A model generated the notes under the pieces. It was not told where the DNA came from. It saw only the letters and a program-made list of their open reading frames with translations, and searched no databases. A stretch of 64,000 nt of DNA from Sphingomonas hankookensis (lineage in GTDB: Bacteria; Pseudomonadota; Alphaproteobacteria; Sphingomonadales; Sphingomonadaceae): contig NZ_CP117025.1 in the NCBI RefSeq assembly GCF_028551275.1, positions 2,410,001 through 2,474,000 on the forward strand. The letters are read 5' to 3'. Made by a program: the position numbers and the translations under genes. Shown piece by piece: positions 46,891-56,026 of the stretch (its first letter is position 1; every line of letters starts with the position of its first letter).

Positions 46891-48534
46891 TCAGCGCCCG
46901 TTGCAGGCGAAGTAGATCGAGCTGAACACCGGCGGGCCGAATTCCTGCGGGCCGCCATTGTCGGTCGGACCAGTGTTCGCCGCGCGGATCGTCGAGCGAT
47001 CGCTGGTGCCCGCCACCAGGTTGAGGCACGGGACGCTCGACACCGACTTCACGATGCCGTTGACATAGCGCATGTCCGACCCGCCGCGCTGACGGATCGC
47101 GGCCGGCGCCAGCGCCGTCTGGATGAAGGTGAAGTTGGCATAGGTCGAGAAGGTCCGCGGCAGCAGGTCCTCGGCGTTATTAGAGTCGATCTCGGTCGAG
47201 AAGGAGTCGGCGGTCGCGCCCAGCGTGCGCTGCGCGGCGATCATGAACTGCATGAACCCGCGATAGCCATTGTCGATGTCGAAGCCGTCATCGTCAGCAC
47301 CGGTGATCGCGATGTACTTCAGATTGGTCGTGCCACCGAAGATTTCGATGCCGTCATCGGCCGAATTGTGGCTCTGGATATGGTCCAGAACGGTGCCGGT
47401 CCCGGTGCCGCCCAGCGTCAGGCCCTGCAGTTCGTTGCCGTCGCTGATCGCGATACCCGAATAGCGGATCTGGACGTACGACATCTGGCCGGAGCTGTCG
47501 GCGACGTTCGGACCGCCATAGAAGCGTCCCGTCACGCCTTCGATCGCCTGCTGGCAGGTGGTCGACGAACCGGCGGCGTTGTTCGGGCCGGTGCCGGTCG
47601 CGCAGACGGCGGTCGGCGCACGGCCGAGCAGGATGATGCCGCCCCACTGACCCTGAGTCGCGTCCGATACGCCGTTGCTGACGGTGTTCTGCTGCGAGGT
47701 GAAGATGATCGGCGCGTCGCGCGTGCCGATCGCCGAAATCTTCGAACCGCGGTTGACCAGCAGCAGGTCGTTGGTTGCTTCGGTCGAGTCGGCGGCGATG
47801 ACGACGCCGGCGGCGATCGTCAGTGTGGCGCCGGTGCCGCCCGTGGTGCCGAGGTCGGTGCCGACTTCGGTCTGGCCGCGCAGGCGATAGACGACGCCGG
47901 CGATCTTGGGCAGCGACAGGTCGGTGGTGATGTTCTGCGGCAGGCGGCAATAGCGGATCGTCGGGCTCGACGAGCTGTTGGTGCCGTCATCCAGCGTGCC
48001 GGTCGGGCAGACCGAGGTCGCCGCGGCATAGGTGCCGATCGACGGGACCGCGGTGCAGCGCGCGCCCGAACCGCCGAATTCGGCCGAGGTCGAGTTGCAG
48101 GTCCAGCCCTGGAACGCGGTATCGGTCGGACCGTTCAGCGCGCCGACATAGTTGGTGCTGGTGAAGAAGCTGTTGATCGTCGACGGATCGGTCGCGGTGG
48201 CCAGCGAGGCGCTGCCGACCGGATAGACGCCGTTCATCGTCGAACCGACGCCGTTCACATTGTTGTTGGTGCCGGCATTGACGATGGCGAGCTGTTCTTC
48301 CGGCGTGATCGAGACGCCGTTGACGGTGGTCGAGGCCGCGAACTGCGCCGCGGTGATCGCGCTCGGGGTGGCCGAGGGCGTCGGGGTCGGCGTCGGGGCC
48401 GGCGCGGGGACGGTCACGTTGATGCTGCCCGCACCCGGCGAGGCGACGCCATCGGCGCCGCTGCACCCCGCGAGCGCGGCGCAGGCCGTCGACGCCATGA
48501 GAATAAAGCCGATGCGCTTGCTGCTGGCCATCAC
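46891..48534 (-). CDS. lipoprotein with predicted right-handed beta-helix
   Basis: The 547-residue protein has a lipoprotein signal peptide with lipobox LAGC (lipidated Cys24), a Pro/Thr linker (PTPTPTPSATPS) and a body rich in Gly, Asn and Thr with repeated short hydrophobic strands (LTIAAGVVIAAD, SKISAIGTRDAPIIF, GGIILLGRAP), as in right-handed beta-helix proteins. Six or more cysteines could form disulfides. It is probably surface- or periplasm-facing and anchored to the outer membrane. The pairing with a TonB receptor suggests a substrate-capture role, which is inference. No enzymatic motif is recognised. Confidence 0.8.
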   Translation of the reverse strand: MMASSKRIGFILMASTACAALAGCSGADGVASPGAGSINVTVPAPAPTPTPTPSATPSAITAAQFAASTTVNGVSITPEEQLAIVNAGTNNNVNGVGSTMNGVYPVGSASLATATDPSTINSFFTSTNYVGALNGPTDTAFQGWTCNSTSAEFGGSGARCTAVPSIGTYAAATSVCPTGTLDDGTNSSSSPTIRYCRLPQNITTDLSLPKIAGVVYRLRGQTEVGTDLGTTGGTGATLTIAAGVVIAADSTEATNDLLLVNRGSKISAIGTRDAPIIFTSQQNTVSNGVSDATQGQWGGIILLGRAPTAVCATGTGPNNAAGSSTTCQQAIEGVTGRFYGGPNVADSSGQMSYVQIRYSGIAISDGNELQGLTLGGTGTGTVLDHIQSHNSADDGIEIFGGTTNLKYIAITGADDDGFDIDNGYRGFMQFMIAAQRTLGATADSFSTEIDSNNAEDLLPRTFSTYANFTFIQTALAPAAIRQRGGSDMRYVNGIVKSVSSVPCLNLVAGTSDRSTIRAANTGPTDNGGPQEFGPPVFSSIYFACNGR

Positions 48535-48794
48535 CGAAGAACTCCCGAAACCTGGTTGTCGTTATGCGGGCGCATTGACCCGGCGATCGACCAAGGTTCC
48601 CCCGTCGGCCGATCCACACCCGCCCGTTAGGCGCGCTGGATGACGGGACCGTGCGATTTGGATGAAGTTTCGGAGACGTTACGGTTTCGGTTTTGTGACA
48701 GCGTTCCAGATCGAACCATGTTGCCCGGAATCAGAAACGGCCGCCCCGCACAACGCCTCTGTTCAGAGGTCGCAGTGCCGGACGGCCGTTGATC

Positions 48795-48869
48795 TGGTGG
48801 GCGCGACAGGGATTGAACCTGTGACCCCACCCGTGTGAAGGGTGTGCTCTACCGCTGAGCTACGCGCCC
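48795..48869 (-). tRNA. tRNA-Val (CAC)
   Basis: The minus strand folds with acceptor GGGCGCG/CGCGCCC, D-arm GCTC...GAGC, anticodon arm CACCC TTCACAC GGGTG with anticodon CAC, T-arm ACAGG TTCAATC CCTGT, discriminator A and encoded CCA. It lies just downstream of hupB on the same strand. The 260 bp between it and the lipoprotein start hold no gene that I can see. Confidence 0.95.
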
Positions 48870-48920
48870 GGAAACCCGGAGGACGGCTCCCTAAATGGGT
48901 CCGGCCACCGTGTCCAGAAC

Positions 48921-49193
48921 TTAATTCACCGAATCCTTCAGGCCCTTGCCGGCCTTGAACTTCGGCTGCGACGACGCCTTGATCGTCATCGGTTCGCCGG
49001 TCCGCGGGTTGCGGCCGGTCGACGCCTTGCGCTTCGACACCGAAAACGTGCCGAATCCGACGAGACGAACCTCGTCACCCTTTTTGAGCGCCGCCGAGAT
49101 GACGTCGAACACCGCTTCGACCGCCTTCATCGCATCGCCGCGGGTAAGCCCCGAATGGTCGGCGACCTGCCCGATCAGCTCCTGCTTGTTCAT
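48921..49193 (-). CDS. hupB: HU family DNA-binding protein
   Basis: HU is a small nucleoid protein that bends DNA. The 90-residue product has the full family pattern: MNKQELIGQVADHSGLTRGDA, the GFGTFSVSKRKASTGRNPRTGE arm with GFGTF and RNPRTG, and KPKFKAGK-like QPKFKAGKGLKD. It follows lon by 183 bp on the same strand, as in the conserved lon-hupB arrangement. AAGGGGG lies upstream of the ATG. Confidence 0.96.
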   Translation of the reverse strand: MNKQELIGQVADHSGLTRGDAMKAVEAVFDVISAALKKGDEVRLVGFGTFSVSKRKASTGRNPRTGEPMTIKASSQPKFKAGKGLKDSVN

Positions 49194-49346
49194 CCCGTGG
49201 AACCCCCTTCAGCCTAATAACAATATGGAAAACTCGAAAGCGGCAATAAGGCCGCTCGAACGCGGGCTGTCAAAGCAAATTGGACGCATTAGTGCAATCC
49301 GGTGCTTTGCACGCCATCGTCCGCCAAACGTACATCAGGATCGGAC

Positions 49347-49369
49347 GGGGGCGGCCATTGGCCACCCCC
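49347..49369 (-). terminator. weak hairpin after lon
   Basis: GGGGG(C)GGCC at 49347-49356 pairs with GGCC(A)CCCCC at 49360-49369 around ATT, eight bases downstream of the lon stop. There is no T-run, so it may only protect the mRNA 3' end. Confidence 0.45.
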
Positions 49370-49376
49370 ATCCTCA

Positions 49377-51860
49377 TCAATGTGGGCGCGACTCGCCGAT
49401 GCCCGGTACCGGGACCGGCGGTTGTGCCGCCAGATCGTCTGCCTCGGTCCAGTCGATCGCGGTCAGCGGCTCGGTCAGCGCCAGGCGCAGCACCTCGTCG
49501 ACATGCGCGACCGGAATGATCTCCAGCCCCGAACGGATGTTGGCCGGGATTTCCGCCAGATCCTTTTCGTTCTCGACCGGGATCAGCACCGTGGTGATCC
49601 CGCCGCGCAGCGCCGCGAGCAGCTTTTCCTTGAGACCGCCGATCGGCAGTACCCGACCGCGCAACGTCACCTCGCCGGTCATCGCCACCTCCCGCCGCAC
49701 CGGCACGCCGGTCAGCGTGGACACGATCGACGTGACCAGCCCGATGCCGGCCGACGGGCCGTCCTTCGGCACCGCGCCCTCGGGCAGGTGGATATGGACA
49801 TCCTTGCGGTGGAACAGGCTGGGCTTGATGCCATAGCCAGGCGAGCGCGCCTTGACGTAGCTCCACGCCGCCTCGACCGATTCCTTCATCACGTCGCCTA
49901 GCTTGCCGGTCGTCTTGACCGACCCCTTGCCCGGCACCGTGACGCTTTCGATGGTCAGCAGTTCGCCACCGACCTCGGTCCAGGCGAGACCGGTGACCGC
50001 ACCGATCTGATGCTCTTCCTCGCCCACGCCGAAGCGATATTTGCGGACGCCGGCGAACTCGGACAGGTTGTCCGGGGTGACCGTGACCGACGTCGCCTTG
50101 CCTTCGAGAATGCGGCGCAGCGCCTTGCGGGCGAGTTTCGCAATCTCGCGCTCCAGCGTGCGGACACCGGCTTCGCGGGTGTAGAAACGGATCAGATCGC
50201 GCAGGCCGTCCTGCGTCAGTTCGAACTCGCCCGGTTTCAACCCATGCGCATCGACCTGCTTGGCGACCAGGTGCCGCTCGGCGATCTCGACCTTCTCGTC
50301 CTCGGTATAGCCTTCCAGCCGGATGATCTCCATCCGGTCGAGCAGCGGCTGCGGCAGGTTCAGCGTGTTCGCGGTGCACACGAACATCACGTCCGACAGA
50401 TCGATGTCGATCTCCAGATAATGATCGTTGAACTTCGCATTCTGTTCGGGGTCGAGCACCTCGAGCAGCGCCGATGCCGGATCGCCGCGGAAATCCTGAC
50501 CCAGCTTGTCGATCTCATCGAGCAGGAACAGCGGGTTCGACGCGCCGGCCTTTTTCAGGTTGGTGACGATCTTGCCCGGCAGCGACCCGATATAGGTGCG
50601 GCGATGGCCCCGAATCTCCGCTTCGTCGCGCACGCCGCCCAAAGACTGGCGGATGAACTCCCGCCCCGTCGCCTTCGCGATCGACTTGCCCAAGCTGGTC
50701 TTGCCGACCCCCGGCGGGCCGATGAGGCACAGTATCGGCCCCTTCAGCTTGTTGGTCCGGGCCTGCACCGCCAGATATTCGACGATGCGGTCCTTGACCT
50801 TTTCCAGCGCGTAATGGTCGTGGTCGAGCACGTCCTGCGCGACCGCGATATCCTTCTTCAGCTTCGACTTCTTGCCCCAGGGCAGGCCCAGCAGGACGTC
50901 GAGATAGTTGCGCACGACGGTCGCCTCGGCACTCATCGGCGCCATCGTCTTGAGCTTCTTCAGCTCCGACGTCGCCTTGGTCCGCGCTTCCTTGCTGAGC
51001 TTCAGCGTCGCGATCTTCTGCGTCAGCTCGGCGATCTCGTCGCCGTCGCCATCCTCGCCCTCGTTGCCGAGTTCGCGCTGGATCGCCTTCAACTGCTCGT
51101 TCAGATAATATTCGCGCTGCGTCTTCTCCATCTGGCGCTTCACGCGGCTGCGGATTTTCTTCTCGACCTGCAACACGCCCAGTTCGCCCTCCATGAAGGC
51201 GAACACCATCTCCAGCCGCTTGTGCGGATCGGATTCGACCAGCAGTGCCTGCTTGTCGGCGACCTTGACCGCGATGTTACCGGCAATCGCATCGGCAAGG
51301 CGCGAGGGATCGTCCAGCTCGGACAGCTGCACCGCGGTTTCCGCCGGCAGCTTCTTGTTGAGCTTGGCGTAATTCTCGAACTGGTCGACCACCGACCGCA
51401 TCAGCGCCTTCAGCTCGGCACTCGGCTGAGCAACCGATTCGGCGACGCGCTCCTCCATGCCCTCATCTGCATCTTCCAGCGTCGTGTCGTCCGCTTCGGC
51501 CGGCGTGACTGTCGCGACCAGATAATTGTCGACCGATTCGAGCTCGGTCAGGGTCGCGCGCGCCTTGCCCGACACCAACACACGAACCGTGCCGTCGGGC
51601 AGTTTCAGCATCTGCATGACTTCGGCAGACACGCCGACATCATACAGGTCCTCGCGCGCCGGATCGTCATCACCGGGATCGAGCTGCGCCACGAGGAAGA
51701 TTTCCTTCGATCCCGCCATCGCGGCCTCAAGCGCCGCGACCGACTTGTCGCGCCCGACGAACAGGGGCACGATCATGTGCGGAAACACGACAATATCACG
51801 CAGCGGCAATACCGGCAGCTTCAGCGGCTCGGACGAAACGGAATTGGTAATCTCGGACAT
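49377..51860 (-). CDS. lon: ATP-dependent protease Lon
   Basis: Lon degrades unfolded and regulatory proteins in the cytoplasm. The 827-residue protein has the N-terminal LON domain ([23 protein letters not shown]), the AAA+ module with Walker [16 protein letters not shown], and the protease domain with catalytic Ser703 in [11 protein letters not shown]. The start is ATG 51860 (MSEITNS) after GGAGTG; the frame further upstream lies antisense to the M1 peptidase gene. It is divergent from the M1 aminopeptidase by 94 bp. Confidence 0.96.
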   Translation of the reverse strand: MSEITNSVSSEPLKLPVLPLRDIVVFPHMIVPLFVGRDKSVAALEAAMAGSKEIFLVAQLDPGDDDPAREDLYDVGVSAEVMQMLKLPDGTVRVLVSGKARATLTELESVDNYLVATVTPAEADDTTLEDADEGMEERVAESVAQPSAELKALMRSVVDQFENYAKLNKKLPAETAVQLSELDDPSRLADAIAGNIAVKVADKQALLVESDPHKRLEMVFAFMEGELGVLQVEKKIRSRVKRQMEKTQREYYLNEQLKAIQRELGNEGEDGDGDEIAELTQKIATLKLSKEARTKATSELKKLKTMAPMSAEATVVRNYLDVLLGLPWGKKSKLKKDIAVAQDVLDHDHYALEKVKDRIVEYLAVQARTNKLKGPILCLIGPPGVGKTSLGKSIAKATGREFIRQSLGGVRDEAEIRGHRRTYIGSLPGKIVTNLKKAGASNPLFLLDEIDKLGQDFRGDPASALLEVLDPEQNAKFNDHYLEIDIDLSDVMFVCTANTLNLPQPLLDRMEIIRLEGYTEDEKVEIAERHLVAKQVDAHGLKPGEFELTQDGLRDLIRFYTREAGVRTLEREIAKLARKALRRILEGKATSVTVTPDNLSEFAGVRKYRFGVGEEEHQIGAVTGLAWTEVGGELLTIESVTVPGKGSVKTTGKLGDVMKESVEAAWSYVKARSPGYGIKPSLFHRKDVHIHLPEGAVPKDGPSAGIGLVTSIVSTLTGVPVRREVAMTGEVTLRGRVLPIGGLKEKLLAALRGGITTVLIPVENEKDLAEIPANIRSGLEIIPVAHVDEVLRLALTEPLTAIDWTEADDLAAQPPVPVPGIGESRPH

Positions 51861-51954
51861 GGACACTCCACGACCCGGCCGAAGCGCCGGACCCACGACC
51901 TTATATGGTGGCAATTGCCGCGCCATCAATCTCCGTTCGCAGGCACACTGACCC

Positions 51955-53634
51955 ATGACGGTATCGCTTGCGCTGGCGCTGGCCGCCGCGTTGCAGGTGG
52001 CGCCGACCGAAACGGTGCCGCCGGTCCATCCGATGACCTTGCGATCGGGCGGCCCCATCGCCGCCGATCGCGCCGCACTGCGGCTGGCGCATGCCGATCT
52101 GGCGATCGAGGCGTTGCCGGCGCGGCGGATGTTGTCGGCACGGGCGACGCTGACCCTCGCCGCCAATGCCGCGGTGCCTCGCATTCCGATCGACCTCGAC
52201 GATGTGCTGACCGTCCGGTCGATTCGCGTCGACGGCCGCCCGCTCGATCGCGCCCGCTGGCGCCAAGCGGGCGGACAGGTGGTGATCGACACCCCGCTTG
52301 TCGCCGGACAACGCACCACGATCGAGATCAGCTATGCCGGTAGTCCGCGGGTTGCGAAGCGCGCGCCATGGGATGACGGCTTCGTCTGGAGCGAATGGAA
52401 GGGCAAGCCCTGGTTCGGCACCACCGCGCAGGATACCGGCTGCGACCTGTGGTGGCCATGCCTCGACTTTCCCGCCGGTGAACCCGCCGCCGTTGACCTG
52501 CACCTGACCGTCCCGGCCGGTCTGTCCGCCCCGGCCAATGGCGTGCTCCGCGGGATCGACCGGCTGCCCGATGGCCGGACCACCTGGCACTGGCATGCCG
52601 GTTCGACCAATCCCTATGCGCTGGCGATCAGCGTCGGCCCGTATCGCGAGATCAAGGGCGAGTATCGCAGCCGCTTCGGCAACGTCATCCCGCTGCATTT
52701 CTGGCATTTGGAAGGGAAGGACGAGCAGGCGAAGCAGCTGTTCGCCGAGTTCGCCCCGACGCTCGACTTCTTCGAATCGACCATCGGCCCCTACCCGTTC
52801 GGCGACGAGAAGGTCGGCGTGGTCGAAACGCCCTATCTCGGCATGGAGCATCAGACGATCAACGCATACGGCAACGGCTACAAACCGGCGCCCGAAGGCT
52901 TCGACTGGCTGTTCCAGCACGAATTCAGCCACGAATGGTTCGGCAACCAGATGACCGCCGCCGACTGGGACGATTTCTGGCTGCACGAGGCATTCGCGTC
53001 CTACATGCAGCCGCTCTACGGCAAATGGCGGGAAGGCGACGCGCGCTATTTGTCGATGCTGCTGATCCAGCGGCAACGCGTCGCCAATCGCGCGCCGATC
53101 GTATCGGGCAGTTCACGGACCACGCGTGAGGTCAACGGCGAGACCGGCCCCGGCACCGACGTCTATTTCAAGGGCGCGTGGATGCTGCACAGCCTGCGCC
53201 ACCTGATCGGCGACCGCGCTTTCTTCGCGGCGACGCGTCGGCTGGTCTATGGCCGCCCCGATCCGAAACCGGGCAATTTCACGCCCCGTTTTGCCACGAC
53301 GCGCGAATTTGAAACGGCGGTGGCGGAGGAAACGGGGAAGGATTTCGGCTGGTTCTTCGACGTCTATCTGCGACAGGCCGCCCTGCCCGATCTGATCGAG
53401 CAGCGCAGCGAGACCGCGCTGATGCTGCGCTGGCAGGTGCCGGGCGACGGCCCCTTCCCGCTGCCGGTCGAGGTCGAAGTCGATGGCGTCCGCCACACCC
53501 TGCCGATGACCGGCGGCTCGGGCGCTATCGCGGTGCCGCAGGACGCCCATGTCGTGATCGACCCTATGGCTTGGTTGTTGCGGCGTTCCCCGGCGATCGA
53601 ACGGATGCAGGCGCCGCGCGTTGCCACCCCATGA
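51955..53634 (+). CDS. secreted M1 family zinc aminopeptidase
   Basis: The 559-residue protein has a short signal peptide (MTVSLALALAAALQVAP) and should act in the periplasm, removing N-terminal residues from peptides. The zinc motif is HEFSHEW with H322, E323 and H326, and the third ligand E345 follows 19 residues later (LHEAFASYMQ). The exopeptidase motif is GMEHQTINAYG in place of GAMEN. At 559 residues it is shorter than PepN (about 870) and has only the N-terminal, catalytic and a small C-terminal region. Its stop overlaps the start of the next small ORF (ATGA). Confidence 0.9.
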   Translation: MTVSLALALAAALQVAPTETVPPVHPMTLRSGGPIAADRAALRLAHADLAIEALPARRMLSARATLTLAANAAVPRIPIDLDDVLTVRSIRVDGRPLDRARWRQAGGQVVIDTPLVAGQRTTIEISYAGSPRVAKRAPWDDGFVWSEWKGKPWFGTTAQDTGCDLWWPCLDFPAGEPAAVDLHLTVPAGLSAPANGVLRGIDRLPDGRTTWHWHAGSTNPYALAISVGPYREIKGEYRSRFGNVIPLHFWHLEGKDEQAKQLFAEFAPTLDFFESTIGPYPFGDEKVGVVETPYLGMEHQTINAYGNGYKPAPEGFDWLFQHEFSHEWFGNQMTAADWDDFWLHEAFASYMQPLYGKWREGDARYLSMLLIQRQRVANRAPIVSGSSRTTREVNGETGPGTDVYFKGAWMLHSLRHLIGDRAFFAATRRLVYGRPDPKPGNFTPRFATTREFETAVAEETGKDFGWFFDVYLRQAALPDLIEQRSETALMLRWQVPGDGPFPLPVEVEVDGVRHTLPMTGGSGAIAVPQDAHVVIDPMAWLLRRSPAIERMQAPRVATP

Positions 53635-53873
53635 CCCAGCTATCCAGACGCGCTGCCGAAATGGCCGCGACCTTCATGATCGGCGACGGGCTGCTCGGCC
53701 TGTTGCAGCCCAGTCGCCATATCGCGCTGTGGCAGGAACGCGCCGGCGGTGCGCAGTGGCTGGTGCGCCCCTTTATCGGTCGCCCCACCCTGCGCCGGGC
53801 CTATGGCGTCGCACAGATCGCTGCCGGGCTGGCCCTCGCCGCCCGGCAGCGGGCGATCACGGAACGATCGTGA
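53631..53873 (+). CDS. small protein coupled to the M1 peptidase gene
   Basis: An 80-residue ORF starts at ATG 53631 within the stop of the M1 gene (ATGA), a typical coupling. It has two weak hydrophobic helices (MAATFMIGDGLLGLLQPS and AYGVAQIAAGLALAA) separated by an aromatic/Arg segment. Its last 17 bp overlap the convergent exchanger gene. I do not recognise the family. Confidence 0.55.
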   Translation: MTQLSRRAAEMAATFMIGDGLLGLLQPSRHIALWQERAGGAQWLVRPFIGRPTLRRAYGVAQIAAGLALAARQRAITERS

Positions 53874-55023
53874 TGAACAGATAGGCGGCGAAAATTGTCA
53901 GGTGGACGATGCCGGACAGCACCGTCGTCCGCCCGTTCCCGAGCGTCAGCGTCGACACCAGCAACGATAGCGCGAACAGCACCATCGACTTGGCATCGAT
54001 GCCCAGCGACAACGGCCAGCCCATCACCAGCGACACGATCGCGACGCTGGGGATGGTCAGCCCGATGGTCGCCAGAGCCGATCCCATGGCGAGGTTGAGA
54101 CTGGTCTGAAGCCGGTCCTTACGCGCGGCCTTCACCGCCGCCAGGCTCTCGGGCGCGAGCACCAGCGCCGCGATCAGAATGCCGACGACCGCCAGCGGCA
54201 ACCCCGCCCCCAGCACCGCCGCTTCGATCGTCGGCGACAAATCCTTCGCCAGCAGCACCACCCCCACCAGCGCGATCAGCAACGCGCCGAACGCGATCCA
54301 GGCGGTTCCGGCGCTCGGCGGCTCGGCGTGGGCGTCCTTGGGCAGCGAACCATCGGTCGCCGGCAGGAAATAGTCGCGGTGCCGCACCGTCTGCACCATC
54401 ACGAACGTGGCATAGAGAATGACCGAGATGATCGCGACGAAGGTAAGCTGCGACGGCGACAGTGTCGGCCCAGGCACGCTCGACGTATAATTGGGCAGGA
54501 CGAGCGACATCACCGCCATCGCCGCCAGCACCGACAGCGCGGCGCTGACCCCGCGCAGCACGAACCGCTGCTCGTGGTGACGAATACCGCCGACCAGCAG
54601 GCAGATTCCGACGATGAAGTTCAGGATGATCATGATCGCGGCGAACACCGTATCGCGCGCCAGCGTCGCAACGTCCCCCGAGCCGGACAACATCAAAGAT
54701 ACGATCAGCGAAACCTCGATCACCGTCACCGCGACCGCCAGCACCAGCGTTCCGAACGGTTCGCCGACCTTGTGGGCGACCACCTCGGCGTGATGGACGG
54801 CAGCGATCACGCAACCGATCATGATCGCTGCCGCAAGACCGGCACCGATCCCGCCCACTTTCGCCAGGTTCAGCAGGATCGCAACCAGCCCCAGCACCGG
54901 AATGACCGTCGACCACCATGGCAGCGCGGTACGGTCGAGCAGCGCACGTTTGGTCGCCGGACTGACCAGCGTTTCCTCGAATTCCGCCGCCATCGCCGCT
55001 TCATGGTCTCGTGCCGCCGACAT
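53857..55023 (-). CDS. ChaA-like cation (calcium/sodium):proton exchanger
   Basis: The 388-residue protein has about 11 membrane helices and the two alpha-repeats of the calcium/cation antiporter superfamily: GEPFGTLVLAVAVTVIEVSLI in the first half and LNLAMGSALATIGLTIP in the second. Length and N-terminal acidic segment fit ChaA, which exports Ca2+ or Na+ (and K+) for protons. ATG 55023 is preferred (GGGAG five bases before it); 55026 and 55053 are alternatives adding 1 to 10 residues. It is convergent with the small ORF after the M1 gene. Confidence 0.88.
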   Translation of the reverse strand: MSAARDHEAAMAAEFEETLVSPATKRALLDRTALPWWSTVIPVLGLVAILLNLAKVGGIGAGLAAAIMIGCVIAAVHHAEVVAHKVGEPFGTLVLAVAVTVIEVSLIVSLMLSGSGDVATLARDTVFAAIMIILNFIVGICLLVGGIRHHEQRFVLRGVSAALSVLAAMAVMSLVLPNYTSSVPGPTLSPSQLTFVAIISVILYATFVMVQTVRHRDYFLPATDGSLPKDAHAEPPSAGTAWIAFGALLIALVGVVLLAKDLSPTIEAAVLGAGLPLAVVGILIAALVLAPESLAAVKAARKDRLQTSLNLAMGSALATIGLTIPSVAIVSLVMGWPLSLGIDAKSMVLFALSLLVSTLTLGNGRTTVLSGIVHLTIFAAYLFITIVP

Positions 55024-55091
55024 CATCGCTCCCTGATCGTTACGCAAAGCCAATGCTTCGGGCGCGCGATGTTTCCATCGGGCGCAGGCAT

Positions 55092-55790
55092 TTAGCGGCC
55101 GATCGAGTCGATCCAGTCGGGCAGCGCCGCCAGATCGGGCAACTGGCGAAAGCGGGGATGGTCGATCGGCGGCTCACCCGCCTCGTGCGCCCAGGCCAGC
55201 GGCTGCGGAACATACGCGGCCCATGCCCCGGCCGACAGGGCGGGCAGAACGTCGGAGCGCATCGAATCGCCTGCCATGACCGCTGCCTCGGGTGTCGCGC
55301 CATAGCGGTCGAACAGCCGCGTAAACGTCTCGGTCGTCTTGTCGCTGACGATCTCGATCCCGGCAAAGCGGTCGCCAAGGCCCGATGCGGCGAGCTTCGC
55401 TTCCTGGTGCAGCAGGTCGCCCTTAGTGACCAACACCAGTCGTCCGCGCTGCGACAGCGCATCCAGCGTCGCCTCGATCCCGTGCAGTAACTCGACAGGA
55501 TGCGCCAGCAACCGGCGTCCGGCGGCCAGTATGTTGGCGATCACGCCGCTCGGCAAACGATCCCCGCCCAGTTCGAGGGCCGTTTCGATCATCGATAGCG
55601 TGAATCCCTTGGCACCATAGCCATAGAGTTTTAGGTTGCGCGCCTCGCAGGCGTCGAGCGTTTCGAGCGCGACATCGGCGGCCGCGAACGGGCGAAGCAT
55701 TGCGGTGAAGGCGTGATGCGCCTCCTCGAAATGGCGCATATTGTGCCAGAGCGTGTCGTCGGCATCGAGGCAGATAAGATCGATCGGCAT
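55092..55790 (-). CDS. HAD family hydrolase
   Basis: The 232-residue protein has HAD motif I DADDT (nucleophile Asp9, Asp11), motif II in LVTKGD, motif III Lys in IVSDKTTETF and motif IV GDSMRSDVL. This arrangement fits a cytoplasmic phosphatase of the YjjG/phosphoglycolate-type subfamily, with the cap inserted after motif I. The substrate is unknown. It is a probable single gene between clpX and the exchanger, on the same strand as both. Confidence 0.88.
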   Translation of the reverse strand: MPIDLICLDADDTLWHNMRHFEEAHHAFTAMLRPFAAADVALETLDACEARNLKLYGYGAKGFTLSMIETALELGGDRLPSGVIANILAAGRRLLAHPVELLHGIEATLDALSQRGRLVLVTKGDLLHQEAKLAASGLGDRFAGIEIVSDKTTETFTRLFDRYGATPEAAVMAGDSMRSDVLPALSAGAWAAYVPQPLAWAHEAGEPPIDHPRFRQLPDLAALPDWIDSIGR

Positions 55791-55840
55791 GGACGCTGGA
55801 TAGCGGGCGGAGGGTGGCGAGGAAAGTCATAGCACCTCCC

Positions 55841-55944
55841 CATCGTCATTCCGGCGTAGGCCGGAATCCATGGACGCGGCGACGTCGCAAGCAGATCGTA
55901 AACGCCCGACACAATGGATTCCGGCCGACGCCGGAATGACGATG
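55841..55944. repeat. long inverted repeat in HAD-clpX intergenic region
   Basis: Arms CATCGTCATTCCGGCG...CCGGAATCCAT (55841-55871) and its near-complement ATGGATTCCGG...CCGGAATGACGATG (55914-55944) flank about 42 bp. Each arm is itself palindromic (CATTCCGGCGTAGGCCGGAAT). This is a common dispersed repeat in sphingomonads and related alphaproteobacteria; no coding content. Confidence 0.8.
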
Positions 55945-55978
55945 GCCGGCTGGCTGGCTGGCGAACCAGAACGCAAAA

Positions 55979-56002
55979 CGGGCGCCGGTTTCCCGACGCC
56001 CG
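55979..56002 (-). terminator. clpX intrinsic terminator
   Basis: On the minus strand CGGGCGTCGG, loop GAAA, CCGGCGCCCG (one G-U or mismatch) is followed by TTTTGCG. It lies 24 bp after the clpX stop and is a good Rho-independent terminator. Confidence 0.85.
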
Positions 56003-56026
56003 CCCTACAAACCGGCTGATCGCAGC

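Noticed and set aside
48658..48701. Candidate Pho box upstream of the lipoprotein gene
   Set aside because: One unit (CTGTCAC, 48701-48695 on the minus strand) matches well, but the following 11-nt-spaced units (CCGAAAC, ACGTCTC, ACTTCAT) match poorly, so phosphate control is not supported.
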